Shown piece after piece: positions 46,355 to 56,585 of a DNA stretch of 64,000 nucleotides. The stretch covers positions 2,096,001 through 2,160,000 of the forward strand of contig NZ_CP039712.1 in assembly GCF_005145005.1 (NCBI RefSeq), given 5' to 3'. Source of the DNA: Vagococcus zengguangii. GTDB lineage: Bacteria > Bacillota > Bacilli > Lactobacillales > Vagococcaceae. The position numbers and the translations under genes were made by a program. Below the pieces are notes generated by a model. That model was not told the DNA's origin. It saw nothing but the letters and a program-made list of their open reading frames with translations, and made no database searches. The stretch's first letter is position 1. Each line of letters starts with the position of its first letter.

Positions 46355-48004
46355 TTATCTAATTCTTAATTTTCTTCTTAATCCTGCCATACGACTACCT
46401 AATAACTTATCGGCAAGACGAAGTTTTAAGACTAAATAGCCATAAATACTACCGCCGATTAATCCCACAATCATCACAATCGCAAATGCTGGGCCTTTTG
46501 AAGCCGGTGATAAGAAGAAATAAAGTAGTTGTTGAACCAGAAAGGCTCCCAACAACATCATCAATGACAAAATTATAATCAATAAGGTGCGTCTTAAAGT
46601 TAATGCCACATCAAAATGCGTCATTTTGTAAATTTCATAAATCGTCAAGCCACTCGCCACTAAGAAACCAACCGCTGTTGCTAAGTTAGGACCATATGAT
46701 TCTAAATAATAAATAAATGGGAATTGGCAAATTAACTTAATTAACAAACCAATAACTAAGAAACGAATCGCTTTATTATTGCCATAAATCCCTTGCAAAA
46801 TTGACGATACTAAAATATAGAAACCTAACACCACGCCAACATAAGTCGCTTGTCTTAATAACGAAGCACCTAAATCATCCGAACGATAAAAAACCGTATT
46901 CAGTTCATCTGATAATAATACCATGCCAACGGTTGATGGAATCATCACGAAGAAGAACAATTGAATATTATCACTTAACTGTTTAGCTAATTCTTGGAAC
47001 TTTTGTTTCGTGTACAATTCGGTAATTAACGGCAGACCTGCAATCGCTAATGAGGTCGCTATCGAAATAGTAATCATCGTTAATTTATCCGGATTCCCAC
47101 TAAATAACGTAAATAATTTCTCCACTTGCTCGGTTGTATAATTGGTGTAGCTACCTAAAAAACGTTCAAACGTCATTTGGTCAATTAATTTAAAAATCGT
47201 AATAGCAGAACCTACAAAGATAAACGGAATAGCTTCCATCACGATTTCTTTAATTAATTCATTTGGTTTAATCTCAATTTCGTTATGACTTTGCGCTTCC
47301 AGTGCAGCTAGACGCGGCATGTATTTTTTGTAAAACCACAATAAAAGTAGCAAGGCAAAAAACGAACCGACAAACGCAGCTAATGTGGCATGCGTTACGG
47401 CGCTAACATAGTCACCCGAACCGACTTTCATAATCACATAAGCCGTTACTAAAATATAAGCGACACGCGCAATCTGTTCAATAATTTGTGACAAAGCCGA
47501 TGGCATCATGTCTTGATTCCCTTGGAAAAAGCCACGAAAAGCACTCATCACTGGGAAAATCAACACAGCCACACTTAACGATTTCATTACAGGAATTAAG
47601 TCTTTATTACCACCTGAAAGATTCGCAAGTAACGGTGAACCAAAGAACATAAAGGCCGATGAAACTAAACCTAAAAGTCCCATAACCATCAAAGTACGTT
47701 TAAATAATTCCTTACTCACTCGGTACTCATTCAGTGAATTATACTTAGAAATTTGTTTGGCAATCGCTCCAGGTATCCCTGCTGTTGAAATCATTAAAAA
47801 TAATGCGTAAATATTGTATCCTTTTGTAAATAAATTATTGGCTAATTCGGCTTGCTGTCCCATCCACAAATACCATGGAATAATATAGATTGCTCCCAAT
47901 AACCGGGAAGCAAAACTGCCGACTGTCATCCAAGCCGAGCCACGAAGCATTTTCTTCTGAGACTCTTCGTTTAACTGGTCATAGTTCTGTTCTTGAACGT
48001 CCAT
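46355..48004 (-). CDS. MOP-superfamily flippase (MurJ/YtgP-like, Wzx type)
   Basis: The 549-residue protein has about 14 membrane segments in the polysaccharide-biosynthesis (RfbX/MurJ) pattern, with LRGSAWMTVGSFASRLLGAIYIIPW at the N-terminus. YtgP/Amj-type members of Firmicutes can translocate lipid II. Whether it handles lipid II or another polyisoprenoid sugar cannot be read here. Confidence 0.88.
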   Translation of the reverse strand: MDVQEQNYDQLNEESQKKMLRGSAWMTVGSFASRLLGAIYIIPWYLWMGQQAELANNLFTKGYNIYALFLMISTAGIPGAIAKQISKYNSLNEYRVSKELFKRTLMVMGLLGLVSSAFMFFGSPLLANLSGGNKDLIPVMKSLSVAVLIFPVMSAFRGFFQGNQDMMPSALSQIIEQIARVAYILVTAYVIMKVGSGDYVSAVTHATLAAFVGSFFALLLLLWFYKKYMPRLAALEAQSHNEIEIKPNELIKEIVMEAIPFIFVGSAITIFKLIDQMTFERFLGSYTNYTTEQVEKLFTLFSGNPDKLTMITISIATSLAIAGLPLITELYTKQKFQELAKQLSDNIQLFFFVMIPSTVGMVLLSDELNTVFYRSDDLGASLLRQATYVGVVLGFYILVSSILQGIYGNNKAIRFLVIGLLIKLICQFPFIYYLESYGPNLATAVGFLVASGLTIYEIYKMTHFDVALTLRRTLLIIILSLMMLLGAFLVQQLLYFFLSPASKGPAFAIVMIVGLIGGSIYGYLVLKLRLADKLLGSRMAGLRRKLRIR

Positions 48005-48207
48005 CTACACCCAACTTTCTAAATGTCTATACTTACTAAATTGTAATCGTATTTATAAATGATTGCAATCTTTTGTTTAGGATTTAACTATCGCTTAAAA
48101 CTTTTACAAAAATTAGCCAAATAAAACGAGATTTTTCTGCATTTTCTTCATCAAATAGACGGTTGTTTGTTATCATATAGATAATACTTTAGAAAGAAGA
48201 TGATGAT

Positions 48208-49248
48208 ATGACTGAACGTACGATTGAATTAGTAGAAAAGTTAACGAATATTCCTTCACCGACTGGTAATACAAAGGACATTATCCAATATTTAAAAGCA
48301 CACCTAACGCATTTAGGTTATGAACCAACATTGAACCGTAAAGGCAGCTTACTTGTGACAGTTCCTGGACAAAATACATCACAGGAACGTTTCATTACAG
48401 CACACGTCGATACTTTAGGTGCCATGGTTCGTGCGATTAAACCGAATGGACGCTTAAAACTAGATTTAATTGGAGGCTTCCGCTATAACTCCATTGAAGG
48501 AGAATACTGTACCATCCATACCCAAAGTGGCCAAAACTATACAGGTACTATTTTAATGCACCAAACAAGTGTCCACGTTTATGCTGACGCTGGGACAGCT
48601 GAACGTAACCAAGCCAATATGGAAGTCCGTATTGATGAACAAGTCACGAACGCAGACGAAACACGTGCATTAGGTATCGAAGTAGGCGACTTTATCAGTT
48701 TCGACCCACGAACTGAAATTACACCGAGTGGCTTTATTAAATCACGCCACTTAGATGACAAAGTGAGCGTGGCGATTTTAATTAAATTCCTGGAAAACTT
48801 AATTGACGATGACCGTGAATTACCTTACACAACCACTTTCTTCATCTCAAACAACGAAGAAATCGGCTATGGCGGTAACTCAAACATCTCAGACAAAGTG
48901 GTTGAATACTTGGCAGTCGATATGGGCGCGATGGGTGATGACCAACAAACCGATGAATACACCGTGTCAATTTGTGTCAAAGACGGTAGTGGTCCGTATC
49001 ATCTAGGCTTACGTAATCACTTAGTTGAGTTATGTAAACAAGATGAGATTGGTTACAAACTAGATATTTATCCGTTTTACGGTAGTGATGCTTCGGCTGC
49101 GATGCGCGCTGGGGCAGACGTTCGTCACGGCTTACTTGGCGCTGGAATTGAAGCGAGTCATGCCTTTGAGCGTACGCATCAAGACTCTATTGATGCGACC
49201 GAAAAATTAGTTACAGCCTACTTGTTTAGCCCAATGAGTGAGGACTAA
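48208..49248 (+). CDS. M42-family aminopeptidase
   Basis: The 346-residue protein has the metal-ligand set: TAHVDTLG (His, Asp), SRHLDDKV (bridging Asp), SNNEEIGYGG (Glu pair), AVDMGAMG (Asp), and the C-terminal His (EASHAFERTH). Members are cobalt/zinc aminopeptidases of the YsdC/PepA type. A ribosome site (AAAGAAG) precedes ATG. The downstream hydrolase starts five bases after the stop. Confidence 0.9.
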   Translation: MTERTIELVEKLTNIPSPTGNTKDIIQYLKAHLTHLGYEPTLNRKGSLLVTVPGQNTSQERFITAHVDTLGAMVRAIKPNGRLKLDLIGGFRYNSIEGEYCTIHTQSGQNYTGTILMHQTSVHVYADAGTAERNQANMEVRIDEQVTNADETRALGIEVGDFISFDPRTEITPSGFIKSRHLDDKVSVAILIKFLENLIDDDRELPYTTTFFISNNEEIGYGGNSNISDKVVEYLAVDMGAMGDDQQTDEYTVSICVKDGSGPYHLGLRNHLVELCKQDEIGYKLDIYPFYGSDASAAMRAGADVRHGLLGAGIEASHAFERTHQDSIDATEKLVTAYLFSPMSED

Positions 49249-49253
49249 GCCTG

Positions 49254-49997
49254 ATGAAAAAATTTTTTACAATTGTTTTAAGTTTACTCGTCTTAATTAT
49301 CGCAGGTTCAGCCGTTTATTTAAAAATGGCGACCTATTCTGCTACTAGTGACGTCTCTGCTGCCATTAAAGAACATCAAACTAACGTGACAGTTAAAGAA
49401 GACAAACTGGCATGGCAAGTCACACCCGTTGATTCAAGTGCCAAAAAATTACCCGCTGTCATCTACTACCCAGGTGGTTTAGTAAAACCTGATAGTTACG
49501 TTCCCTTTGCACTTAACTTAGCAGAAGCGGGCTACCCCGTCTATATCGCCAAAATGCCGTTAAATTTAGCTGTCTTTAAAGCCAATAAAGCGGATCAGTT
49601 AATCGATGCTTATAACTTAACCGACTTTGTCATTGGAGGGCACTCACTAGGGGGCACAATGGCCAGTCGTTTTGCTAACACGACAACCAATATTGGACTT
49701 AAAGGCGTCTTTTTCTTAGCGAGTTACCCCGATGAAAAAGGGGAACTAATCAGCAAAAACTTACCGGTCTTATCCATTAAAGGTAGTCAAGATGGGGTGC
49801 TAAATGCTGAAAATTACGAAACAGCTCGTGATTACTTACCCACTACGACTCAGTATAAAGTGATCGAAGGTGGGAACCACGGTCAGTTTGGTAGCTATGG
49901 CGAACAAGAAGGTGACAAACAAGCAAGTATTACATCTGAAGAGCAACTAACAACAAGTAGCGACTTAATGCTGACATGGTTAGACGCTCTCAAGTGA
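49254..49997 (+). CDS. Membrane-anchored alpha/beta hydrolase
   Basis: The 247-residue protein has an N-terminal hydrophobic anchor (about 4-22), then an alpha/beta hydrolase_5 fold: nucleophile in GGHSLGGTMA, Asp in KGSQDGVL, His in EGGNHGQFG. Substrate unknown. It is cotranscribed with the M42 peptidase. Confidence 0.85.
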   Translation: MKKFFTIVLSLLVLIIAGSAVYLKMATYSATSDVSAAIKEHQTNVTVKEDKLAWQVTPVDSSAKKLPAVIYYPGGLVKPDSYVPFALNLAEAGYPVYIAKMPLNLAVFKANKADQLIDAYNLTDFVIGGHSLGGTMASRFANTTTNIGLKGVFFLASYPDEKGELISKNLPVLSIKGSQDGVLNAENYETARDYLPTTTQYKVIEGGNHGQFGSYGEQEGDKQASITSEEQLTTSSDLMLTWLDALK

Positions 49998-50067
49998 ACT
50001 TTTTGACCTTTTGTAGGATAATGAGAACTGTTTGAAACACCACTATTATCAACAGGAGGACGTATGA

Positions 50068-50244
50068 ATGACAATGGAACGTTTTATTACGCTATTCTTT
50101 TGCTATATGTTTTCTGTTTTAATGACACTTTGGGCAACCAAAGCATTTAAATGGCAATCATTCATCGCAAAATTAATCGGTATGAGCATTGTGGGGTTTA
50201 TCGCTATCAGTATCCCACTCGTTATCTTGACCTTAATGAAATAG
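50068..50244 (+). CDS. Small membrane protein, 58 residues
   Basis: The frame MTMERFITLFFCYMFSVLMT and onward has two hydrophobic segments (about 6-22 and 35-56) joined by a basic loop. Two ATGs (50064, other frame; 50068) sit behind GGAGG; only the second gives a long frame. It is followed by a terminator. Not recognised. Confidence 0.65.
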   Translation: MTMERFITLFFCYMFSVLMTLWATKAFKWQSFIAKLIGMSIVGFIAISIPLVILTLMK

Positions 50245-50246
50245 AC

Positions 50247-50282
50247 AAAAACAGCGTAGCCGCTTGAGCTACGCTGTTTTTA
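50247..50282. terminator. Bidirectional terminator
   Basis: AAAACAGCGTAGC and GCTACGCTGTTTT pair across seven bases. It serves the converging small membrane gene and GNAT gene. Confidence 0.9.
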
Positions 50283-50861
50283 TTTTGTTTGTTGCGCCAA
50301 ATAATCCTCACGCGTTAGACAATAAATTTTCATATCCACATTTTTTTCTTTATGAATTAAATAATTAGGAAAAATGCCAATAGGCTTCATACCTATTTTT
50401 TCCATCACACGACCTGATTTTGGGTTGTCCACATCATGCAATGCACTGACAACATTTAACTTTAATTGGTCAAAGGCTAACCACAAAATTTGACGGGCGG
50501 CTTCGGGTGCTAGTCCTTGCCCCCAGTAATCTTTAGCCAAAGTATAACCAATCTCTGCTTTACGATTTTTCTCATCGAGGCGCTGTAAATCAATCGTTCC
50601 AATCATTTTTTGCTTCTCTTTTAAAACAATCGCATATTTGCCTAAGCTATCGGCAATAAAAAAATTCGCAATCGTATTGGCGGTTTCTTCAAGTGACTGA
50701 TGCGTTGGAAAGACAAACTGCGACACCTCTTCATCACTTGCATACTCATACATCGCGTCAACATCGATCAAATCTATTGGGCGAAGCAACAAGTGTTCTG
50801 TTTCCATAAAACGATTTTCAGCTAAAATTAAATTGACGCTTTTAATCGGTGGTACTGACAT
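50280..50861 (-). CDS. GNAT acetyltransferase, RimJ/RimL-like
   Basis: The 193-residue protein has the acetyl-CoA loop block DYWGQGLAPEAARQIL and the start TEHLLLRPIDLIDVDAMYEYA, typical of RimJ-like ribosomal-protein or amine acetyltransferases. ATG 50861 follows GGGGGGA. Substrate unknown. Confidence 0.85.
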   Translation of the reverse strand: MSVPPIKSVNLILAENRFMETEHLLLRPIDLIDVDAMYEYASDEEVSQFVFPTHQSLEETANTIANFFIADSLGKYAIVLKEKQKMIGTIDLQRLDEKNRKAEIGYTLAKDYWGQGLAPEAARQILWLAFDQLKLNVVSALHDVDNPKSGRVMEKIGMKPIGIFPNYLIHKEKNVDMKIYCLTREDYLAQQTK

Positions 50862-50910
50862 AAAAATCCCCCCTAATCAAAAATGGTTTAGCGCTATTAT
50901 GCCACAAATA

Positions 50911-50942
50911 ACAAAAAAGCACTAGCGTAAACTAGTACTTTT
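50911..50942 (-). terminator. Terminator of the walRK operon
   Basis: AGTACTAG and CTAGTGCTTTTTTG form a stem with T run on the minus strand, about 58 bases past the walJ stop. It ends the operon with no htrA following. Confidence 0.8.
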
Positions 50943-50999
50943 AGATAGTTGGAACTAATCAATGATAAATACGACCTGACCACACGCGCAAGCACCTCT

Positions 51000-51806
51000 T
51001 TATATTGCGAAGAGGTCGGTTGCGTAATCGGGGTCAGTGTCATATAGTTTGACGGTATTAACGGTATCAATATCATGAACTTGTAACGTATGATTCATTG
51101 TCATATGTGCCAATTCTTTGATGTTATTTTCACGACTCAGATGGCCTAAAAATAATTTCTTCGTCTTGTCACCAATTAATTCAGTCATGACTAACGCGCC
51201 ATCCTCATTTGACAAATGGCCCTTATCACCCAAAATACGTTGTTTCAAGTGCCATGGATAACCACCCATGCGCAACATCTCCACGTCATGATTACTTTCA
51301 ATCACATACGCATCAGCGTTTTTGATTGTCCCTTTGATACGGTCACTACAATAACCCGTGTCTGTCAGCACCGCAAACGCCTTATTGTTGCGGTGAAATT
51401 GATAAAATTGTGGTGCTGCCGCATCATGCGAGACCCCAAAACTCTCAACATCAATGTCGCCTAGTGTCATGGTTTTACCCATTTCAAAAATATGACGATG
51501 ATCTAATGCAATATTGCCAATATTTTTGGCCATTGCTTGCCACGTCAATTCGTTTGCATAAATATCAATGCCATATTTACGTGATAAAATCCCCACACCT
51601 TTAATATGGTCCGTATGCTCATGTGTCACAAAAATCGCATCTAGCTCATCAGGTGTACGATCAATTTCAGCTAATAAACTCGTGATTTTCTTGCCACTTA
51701 AACCAGCATCGACAATCATTTTCTTTTCAGGTGTTTCTACATACACGCAGTTTCCAGTACTACCACTCGCCAAAACACTTACGTGCATCCCTATTTCTTC
51801 ACTCAA
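51000..51806 (-). CDS. walJ: MBL-fold phosphohydrolase WalJ (YycJ)
   Basis: The 268-residue protein has the metallo-beta-lactamase motif THEHTDH, plus ASGSTGNCVYVE at the start. It is the last gene of walRKHIJ. WalJ links cell-wall homeostasis and DNA replication or repair in some Firmicutes. The start may be TTG 51806 (AGGAAGCAGG upstream) or ATG 51788, and sequence does not choose firmly. Confidence 0.92.
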   Translation of the reverse strand: MSEEIGMHVSVLASGSTGNCVYVETPEKKMIVDAGLSGKKITSLLAEIDRTPDELDAIFVTHEHTDHIKGVGILSRKYGIDIYANELTWQAMAKNIGNIALDHRHIFEMGKTMTLGDIDVESFGVSHDAAAPQFYQFHRNNKAFAVLTDTGYCSDRIKGTIKNADAYVIESNHDVEMLRMGGYPWHLKQRILGDKGHLSNEDGALVMTELIGDKTKKLFLGHLSRENNIKELAHMTMNHTLQVHDIDTVNTVKLYDTDPDYATDLFAI

Positions 51807-51831
51807 TTTGTAAAACCTGCTTCCTAAATTC

Positions 51832-52671
51832 TTAATTTGTCGTCACGTCTGAGACATTTGTTGTAATAATCGTATTAGAAAAGGCATTAACTTTTTCTAT
51901 TTGTACTTTATCATCGCTCGTTTTTACCCAAATAAACCACACAGGCAAGTAAATATTTTTTTCATCAACAGAAAAAATGTGGGTGTAAGCTAAAATGCGG
52001 TCTTGGATTTTACTACGCTCTGGTAATTTACTATTCACATACAACGTCGCAATTGCTTCTTGTTCACTAATAACGTTTTGTTTCTCACGTAATTCTTCAA
52101 TATTCGCGATATGTGTCTGAGTCAAACTCGTTAATTGATACTTTCTCGGTATCTCTTGAACTTTTTGATAGTTGACCGTCACCGAACCACCTTCATCATA
52201 GAAGGGAATGCCCTGATAATCTTGCGTATAATATAATGATAGGTTACTACCATTTAGTTTTTTACGATAGTCATATTCTTCACCAAACGCAACACCATTA
52301 TCAGATGCTAAAAAATTAGACGTTTGTTTGACTAGATCCGCTTCATTAAAGATTAAATCTGGTAAGACGGATAAATCACGTGTAACACTCTTACCATTTA
52401 AATCATTTTGTGTATACAATGCCATCCCGTCAAGCGTTAGAGACGCTAAATCTGATGACACACCACTCAAATAGTAAGCTTCTAATGATTTTGTTGAAAA
52501 GCTACCGTCATACTTAATATTCTCTTCCGCTAGACGCTCTTCAATCTGGGCTAAATCGCCTAAATCACTCAGCTTTTGGCTTCGTTGTCCTTGAAGATAG
52601 GTCGTCCCTAAAAAGATATTCAACACAAAGAAGGTAATCAGAAAAATAATGGATACTCGTTTAAAATCCAC
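51832..52671 (-). CDS. yycI: WalRK regulatory protein YycI
   Basis: The 279-residue protein has one N-terminal membrane anchor (about 5-25) and an extracytoplasmic domain. I chose GTG 52671, which follows GGAGGCGAAG and overlaps the yycH stop by one base; the longer frame has no site. It restrains WalK with YycH. Confidence 0.88.
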   Translation of the reverse strand: MDFKRVSIIFLITFFVLNIFLGTTYLQGQRSQKLSDLGDLAQIEERLAEENIKYDGSFSTKSLEAYYLSGVSSDLASLTLDGMALYTQNDLNGKSVTRDLSVLPDLIFNEADLVKQTSNFLASDNGVAFGEEYDYRKKLNGSNLSLYYTQDYQGIPFYDEGGSVTVNYQKVQEIPRKYQLTSLTQTHIANIEELREKQNVISEQEAIATLYVNSKLPERSKIQDRILAYTHIFSVDEKNIYLPVWFIWVKTSDDKVQIEKVNAFSNTIITTNVSDVTTN

Positions 52672-53987
52672 TATACTTCGCCTCCTTCTGTTACCGATTG
52701 AATAACGGTAGAGACAGTTTCCCATCCACCTTGATACTTAATATACCACTCTGGGGATAAATTAACGATTTGTTTATCTTGACCTGGCTCATTCAACCAC
52801 GTATAACCAATCTGCATGCCACTTACTAAATCAAAATTAACACCTGCCAAACGCAATTGTTCCACGACTTCGTTGGTATTCGCTACCTGAACTTCCTCAT
52901 CTAAAGGAATCGGCACTAAGATTGTATTTTGATTCATCTTCATAGTGGTCTCTTGATTGCTTTCAGTTACGGTGACACGTCCGCGCTCAAAATCACTAAA
53001 GATTGGATAACCCTCAACATATTGTCGGTAAACGACTTGCGAATTGTTCGTTTCAAAATAATGAATATTCCCAATCATCTTACCTAGTTTGTTTAAATAA
53101 TCAAAGGTGCGTCCATAAATATTCGTCGCAAGTTCCTCATCCGAATTCTTTTCCTCTTCGATACCAGCAGGATTTTCAAATTTAATAACTCCCGTCTGAT
53201 TTTCAATCGCTAGTGATTGACCTTTGGCCGTTGAAAAATACAAATTTTTACTCGCATCATCTGATGGAATAATATCTTGACCTGGCTCGAACAGTAATTT
53301 TGAAAAGACGGAATACGCCTGTGTTTCGAGAATATAACTATATTTTTTTAATTTAATTTCAGAAGTAATATTATAAAATATACGGTCACCAAAGTTGGTT
53401 TTACTTTCAACTTCAAAGTACTCTGTATTTTTATCTAAAATCAATTCGCGAAAACTGGCTAAACTTCCTTGATAGTGACTTGTCCAAATTGTATAATCTT
53501 CATCATTTAAAAACGATAATGTTTCATCTTGATAATTTAAAATCATACGGTTAAACATTAAATGATCATCTGCAGCGATTTTAAAATCAAATGCCGACAG
53601 AAAATACGGTAAGTTTAGCAGGTCGCCAAACATCAACTCAATCGTGCCTTTTTTGGCTACAAACTCACGATAGGCTTCATTATCAGCAATGGCTTCTTGT
53701 TTTATTAAATCGTAATCTAGCGTACTTAATTCTTCTGTCACTTTTTGCATAATACTTTCACGGTTCGTGTAAAGTAACTTATCATCTGGTAAATGACGGA
53801 CTAAACGTACAGGAACAAAGACTTCTTTTTCAGCAAATGCTTTGATAGTAGTCGTCACATTATCAGCATAATTGCCAACTGAGGTTCGACTTGATTGCGC
53901 CCAAATTAAACTCGATAAAAAGATACTAATGCCTATCATTAAAATAAGCAAGGTTCGGACCAGTTTATACGACCAATTTAATCCCAT
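52671..53987 (-). CDS. yycH: WalRK regulatory protein YycH
   Basis: The 438-residue protein has an N-terminal membrane anchor (about 8-28) and a large extracytoplasmic region with DPDD-poor beta-rich content, as in YycH. It regulates WalK with YycI. Stop and GTG of yycI share one base. Confidence 0.88.
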   Translation of the reverse strand: MGLNWSYKLVRTLLILMIGISIFLSSLIWAQSSRTSVGNYADNVTTTIKAFAEKEVFVPVRLVRHLPDDKLLYTNRESIMQKVTEELSTLDYDLIKQEAIADNEAYREFVAKKGTIELMFGDLLNLPYFLSAFDFKIAADDHLMFNRMILNYQDETLSFLNDEDYTIWTSHYQGSLASFRELILDKNTEYFEVESKTNFGDRIFYNITSEIKLKKYSYILETQAYSVFSKLLFEPGQDIIPSDDASKNLYFSTAKGQSLAIENQTGVIKFENPAGIEEEKNSDEELATNIYGRTFDYLNKLGKMIGNIHYFETNNSQVVYRQYVEGYPIFSDFERGRVTVTESNQETTMKMNQNTILVPIPLDEEVQVANTNEVVEQLRLAGVNFDLVSGMQIGYTWLNEPGQDKQIVNLSPEWYIKYQGGWETVSTVIQSVTEGGEV

Positions 53988-55798
53988 AAGTCATCCTCCT
54001 CCATTGGCACATATGGTAATGAGATAATAAAGGTAGAGCCTTTACCCTCTTCACTTTCTGCCCAAATTGTTCCACCATGACTTTGAATAACTTCTTTAGA
54101 AATGGCTAAGCCCAAGCCAGAACCGCCCATTGCACGCGAACGCGCTTTGTCTACACGGAAGAAACGATCGAAAACGCGACGTAAATCACGTCGTGGGATT
54201 CCCATTCCTTGGTCAGTGATACTAATAATCACATTGTTGTGGGTTTCTAGTAGACTACATGTAATTTGGCCACCATCTGGTGAATATTTGATAGCATTAT
54301 TCATAATATTATCCAATACTTGAATCATTTTATCTGAGTCAGCATCAATCCAAATCGTCCGACCAGTAAATTCACGTTTAATCGTGTAATTCAAGTTTTG
54401 GCTCATAATCATCATCTCAAAACGCTCAATGACAAATTTAAACATCTCGTTTAAGTTAACTAATTCTTTTTGTAATACCAATTTTTTATTATCCATTCTT
54501 GATAACTCAAGCAAGTCCGTAATCATACGAATCATGCGGTCAGTTTCTTCAAGACTAACATTAATAAACTTAGGTGCTAGTTCTTCACTTTGCCATGCAC
54601 CATCAGATAATGCTTCTAAATAGCTACGCATACTTGTTAAAGGGGTACGTAATTCATGCGAAACATTCGATACGAATTCACGACGTTCACGTTCACTCTT
54701 TTCTTGTTCCGTCACATCATGTAGCACGCATACTAACCCACTAATAAAACCTGATTCTCGACGAATCATCGCAAAATCGGCTTTTAAAATGGTTGGTTCT
54801 TCATTCTCTTCAGAAATATCAATCAAACGTTCATTCTCTTCTTCCACTAATTGACGGAAGGTATAACTTGGATCTATCCCTAATAAATCTACAATATTTT
54901 TTGACAGGGCTTCTTCAGGTGTAGTATCTAATAACAACTGCGCCATCTCATTAATAATAATTACTTTACCACGGCGATCTGTTGCTACTACCCCATCGGT
55001 CATGTGTGATAGCACACCATCTAAACGATGACGCTCAGATTCCAACGTTTCGTGAGCTTCTTTAACGTGATCAGACAATTCATTGAACGTCTCTCCTAAT
55101 AGCCCCAGCTCATCGCGTCCGTAGACATCGACTTGCACCGAATAGTCTCCGTTGGCAATTCGTTTCGCTTGTTGTTGCATCTCGCCAATAGGCTTAGTAA
55201 TACCTCGCGCTACTAAAATCGCAATCGTCACCGAAATCGCCATCGCAATCATCGAAGCGGTGAAGAAAATCAAGGTAATATTACTGATTTCTTTGTATTT
55301 GGCTTCTAAATCACTTTTGACATAGACTGCCCCCATTACTGATGTACCAGAAGGCGAGTAAATTTGCTGATTTTTACGATACACACGTTTCCCTGTGGTA
55401 GCGTCTTTTTGTTCAATCCCACGTTCATCTACGTTAGTCAAACTACCATAGTCATTCTTTTTTCCGACGTCATTTTGATCCGTAATTTCGCTTGTTGCGC
55501 GAACAATCCCTTTTTCGTCGATTACCCGAACTTCCAAAATGTCATTTTGAACAAAATCGTTGACCAAGCGCTTTAAATTTGAGTCATCTTCCGTTTCAGA
55601 AGACAATTCATTGCTTAAATTAGCCGCTAACTGTTCGACTTGTACATCAACACCTGTCTTGAAGTTAGTAATCGTGGTTTGTTCTAATTCACGAATAAAA
55701 ATAGCTCCGATGATCTCCACTGATACAAGTAACAGTAGTACAAACACCAAAGCTATTTTAAAATGAACCGACTGGAAAAAATTAATCTTTTTTTCCAT
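53978..55798 (-). CDS. walK: Sensor histidine kinase WalK
   Basis: The 606-residue protein has two membrane segments (about 12-35 and 175-200) around an extracytoplasmic domain, HAMP (ITKPIGEMQQQAKRIANGDY), a PAS domain, HisKA (SNVSHELRTPLTSMRS), and an HATPase with DRFFRVDKARSR and GSGLGLAIS. It phosphorylates WalR in response to cell-wall state. Overlap with yycH by 10 bases. Confidence 0.96.
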   Translation of the reverse strand: MEKKINFFQSVHFKIALVFVLLLLVSVEIIGAIFIRELEQTTITNFKTGVDVQVEQLAANLSNELSSETEDDSNLKRLVNDFVQNDILEVRVIDEKGIVRATSEITDQNDVGKKNDYGSLTNVDERGIEQKDATTGKRVYRKNQQIYSPSGTSVMGAVYVKSDLEAKYKEISNITLIFFTASMIAMAISVTIAILVARGITKPIGEMQQQAKRIANGDYSVQVDVYGRDELGLLGETFNELSDHVKEAHETLESERHRLDGVLSHMTDGVVATDRRGKVIIINEMAQLLLDTTPEEALSKNIVDLLGIDPSYTFRQLVEEENERLIDISEENEEPTILKADFAMIRRESGFISGLVCVLHDVTEQEKSERERREFVSNVSHELRTPLTSMRSYLEALSDGAWQSEELAPKFINVSLEETDRMIRMITDLLELSRMDNKKLVLQKELVNLNEMFKFVIERFEMMIMSQNLNYTIKREFTGRTIWIDADSDKMIQVLDNIMNNAIKYSPDGGQITCSLLETHNNVIISITDQGMGIPRRDLRRVFDRFFRVDKARSRAMGGSGLGLAISKEVIQSHGGTIWAESEEGKGSTFIISLPYVPMEEDDLWD

Positions 55799-55808
55799 TG
55801 TTAGGCTC

Positions 55809-56513
55809 CTAGTCTTGTTCTGGATTTCTTAAATAATATCCCACGCCACGACGGGTAATTAACCACGTTGGGTGACTCGGATTATCTTCAACTTTCTCAC
55901 GTAAACGACGAACGGTTACGTCAACTGTTCGGACATCACCAAAATAGTCATAGCCCCAAACGGTTTGCAATAAATGTTCACGCGTCATTACTTGACCTAA
56001 ATGTTTCGCCAAATAATGTAGCAATTCAAACTCACGGTGTGTTAATTCAATTTTTTCGCCACGTTTTGACACAATATAGGCATCTGGATGAATCGTTAAA
56101 TCACCAATTTCAAGTTCATTAGACTCTTCCTCTTCTTCTTTGGCACTATTTGTTCCTTGACGACGCAAGTTAGCTTTGACACGAGCAACTAACTCACGAT
56201 TAGAAAACGGCTTGGTAACATAGTCATCCGCCCCTAATTCTAACCCTAAAACCTTATCAATTTCTGAATCCTTTGCTGTTACCATAATGATTGGCATGTC
56301 ATGATTCTTACGAACTTCTCGACATACTTCTAGACCATCTTTTTTCGGTAGCATTAAATCAAGCAAGATTAAGTCTGGCTCAACTTCTTCCACGCGTTCT
56401 AGCGCTTCTTCGCCATCGTAAGCAGTGTAAACCTCATAACCTTCTTTTGTTAAATTAAACTTCACAATATCCGAAATCGGTTTTTCATCATCGACTACTA
56501 GAATTTTTCTCAT
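55809..56513 (-). CDS. walR: Response regulator WalR
   Basis: The 234-residue protein has a receiver with D8, D9 and phosphoacceptor D52 ([11 protein letters not shown]), then an OmpR-type winged helix ([24 protein letters not shown]). ATG 56513 follows AAGAAGGGGG. It is the first gene of the wal operon and should recognise TGTWAH-N5-TGTWAH, which occurs at 62474-62490. Confidence 0.97.
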   Translation of the reverse strand: MRKILVVDDEKPISDIVKFNLTKEGYEVYTAYDGEEALERVEEVEPDLILLDLMLPKKDGLEVCREVRKNHDMPIIMVTAKDSEIDKVLGLELGADDYVTKPFSNRELVARVKANLRRQGTNSAKEEEEESNELEIGDLTIHPDAYIVSKRGEKIELTHREFELLHYLAKHLGQVMTREHLLQTVWGYDYFGDVRTVDVTVRRLREKVEDNPSHPTWLITRRGVGYYLRNPEQD

Positions 56514-56585
56514 TAATATAACCCCCTTCTTTAACAAGGCTCTCCCGTCCATTATACCCTATTTTGTAAAAACATAAAAATAATT

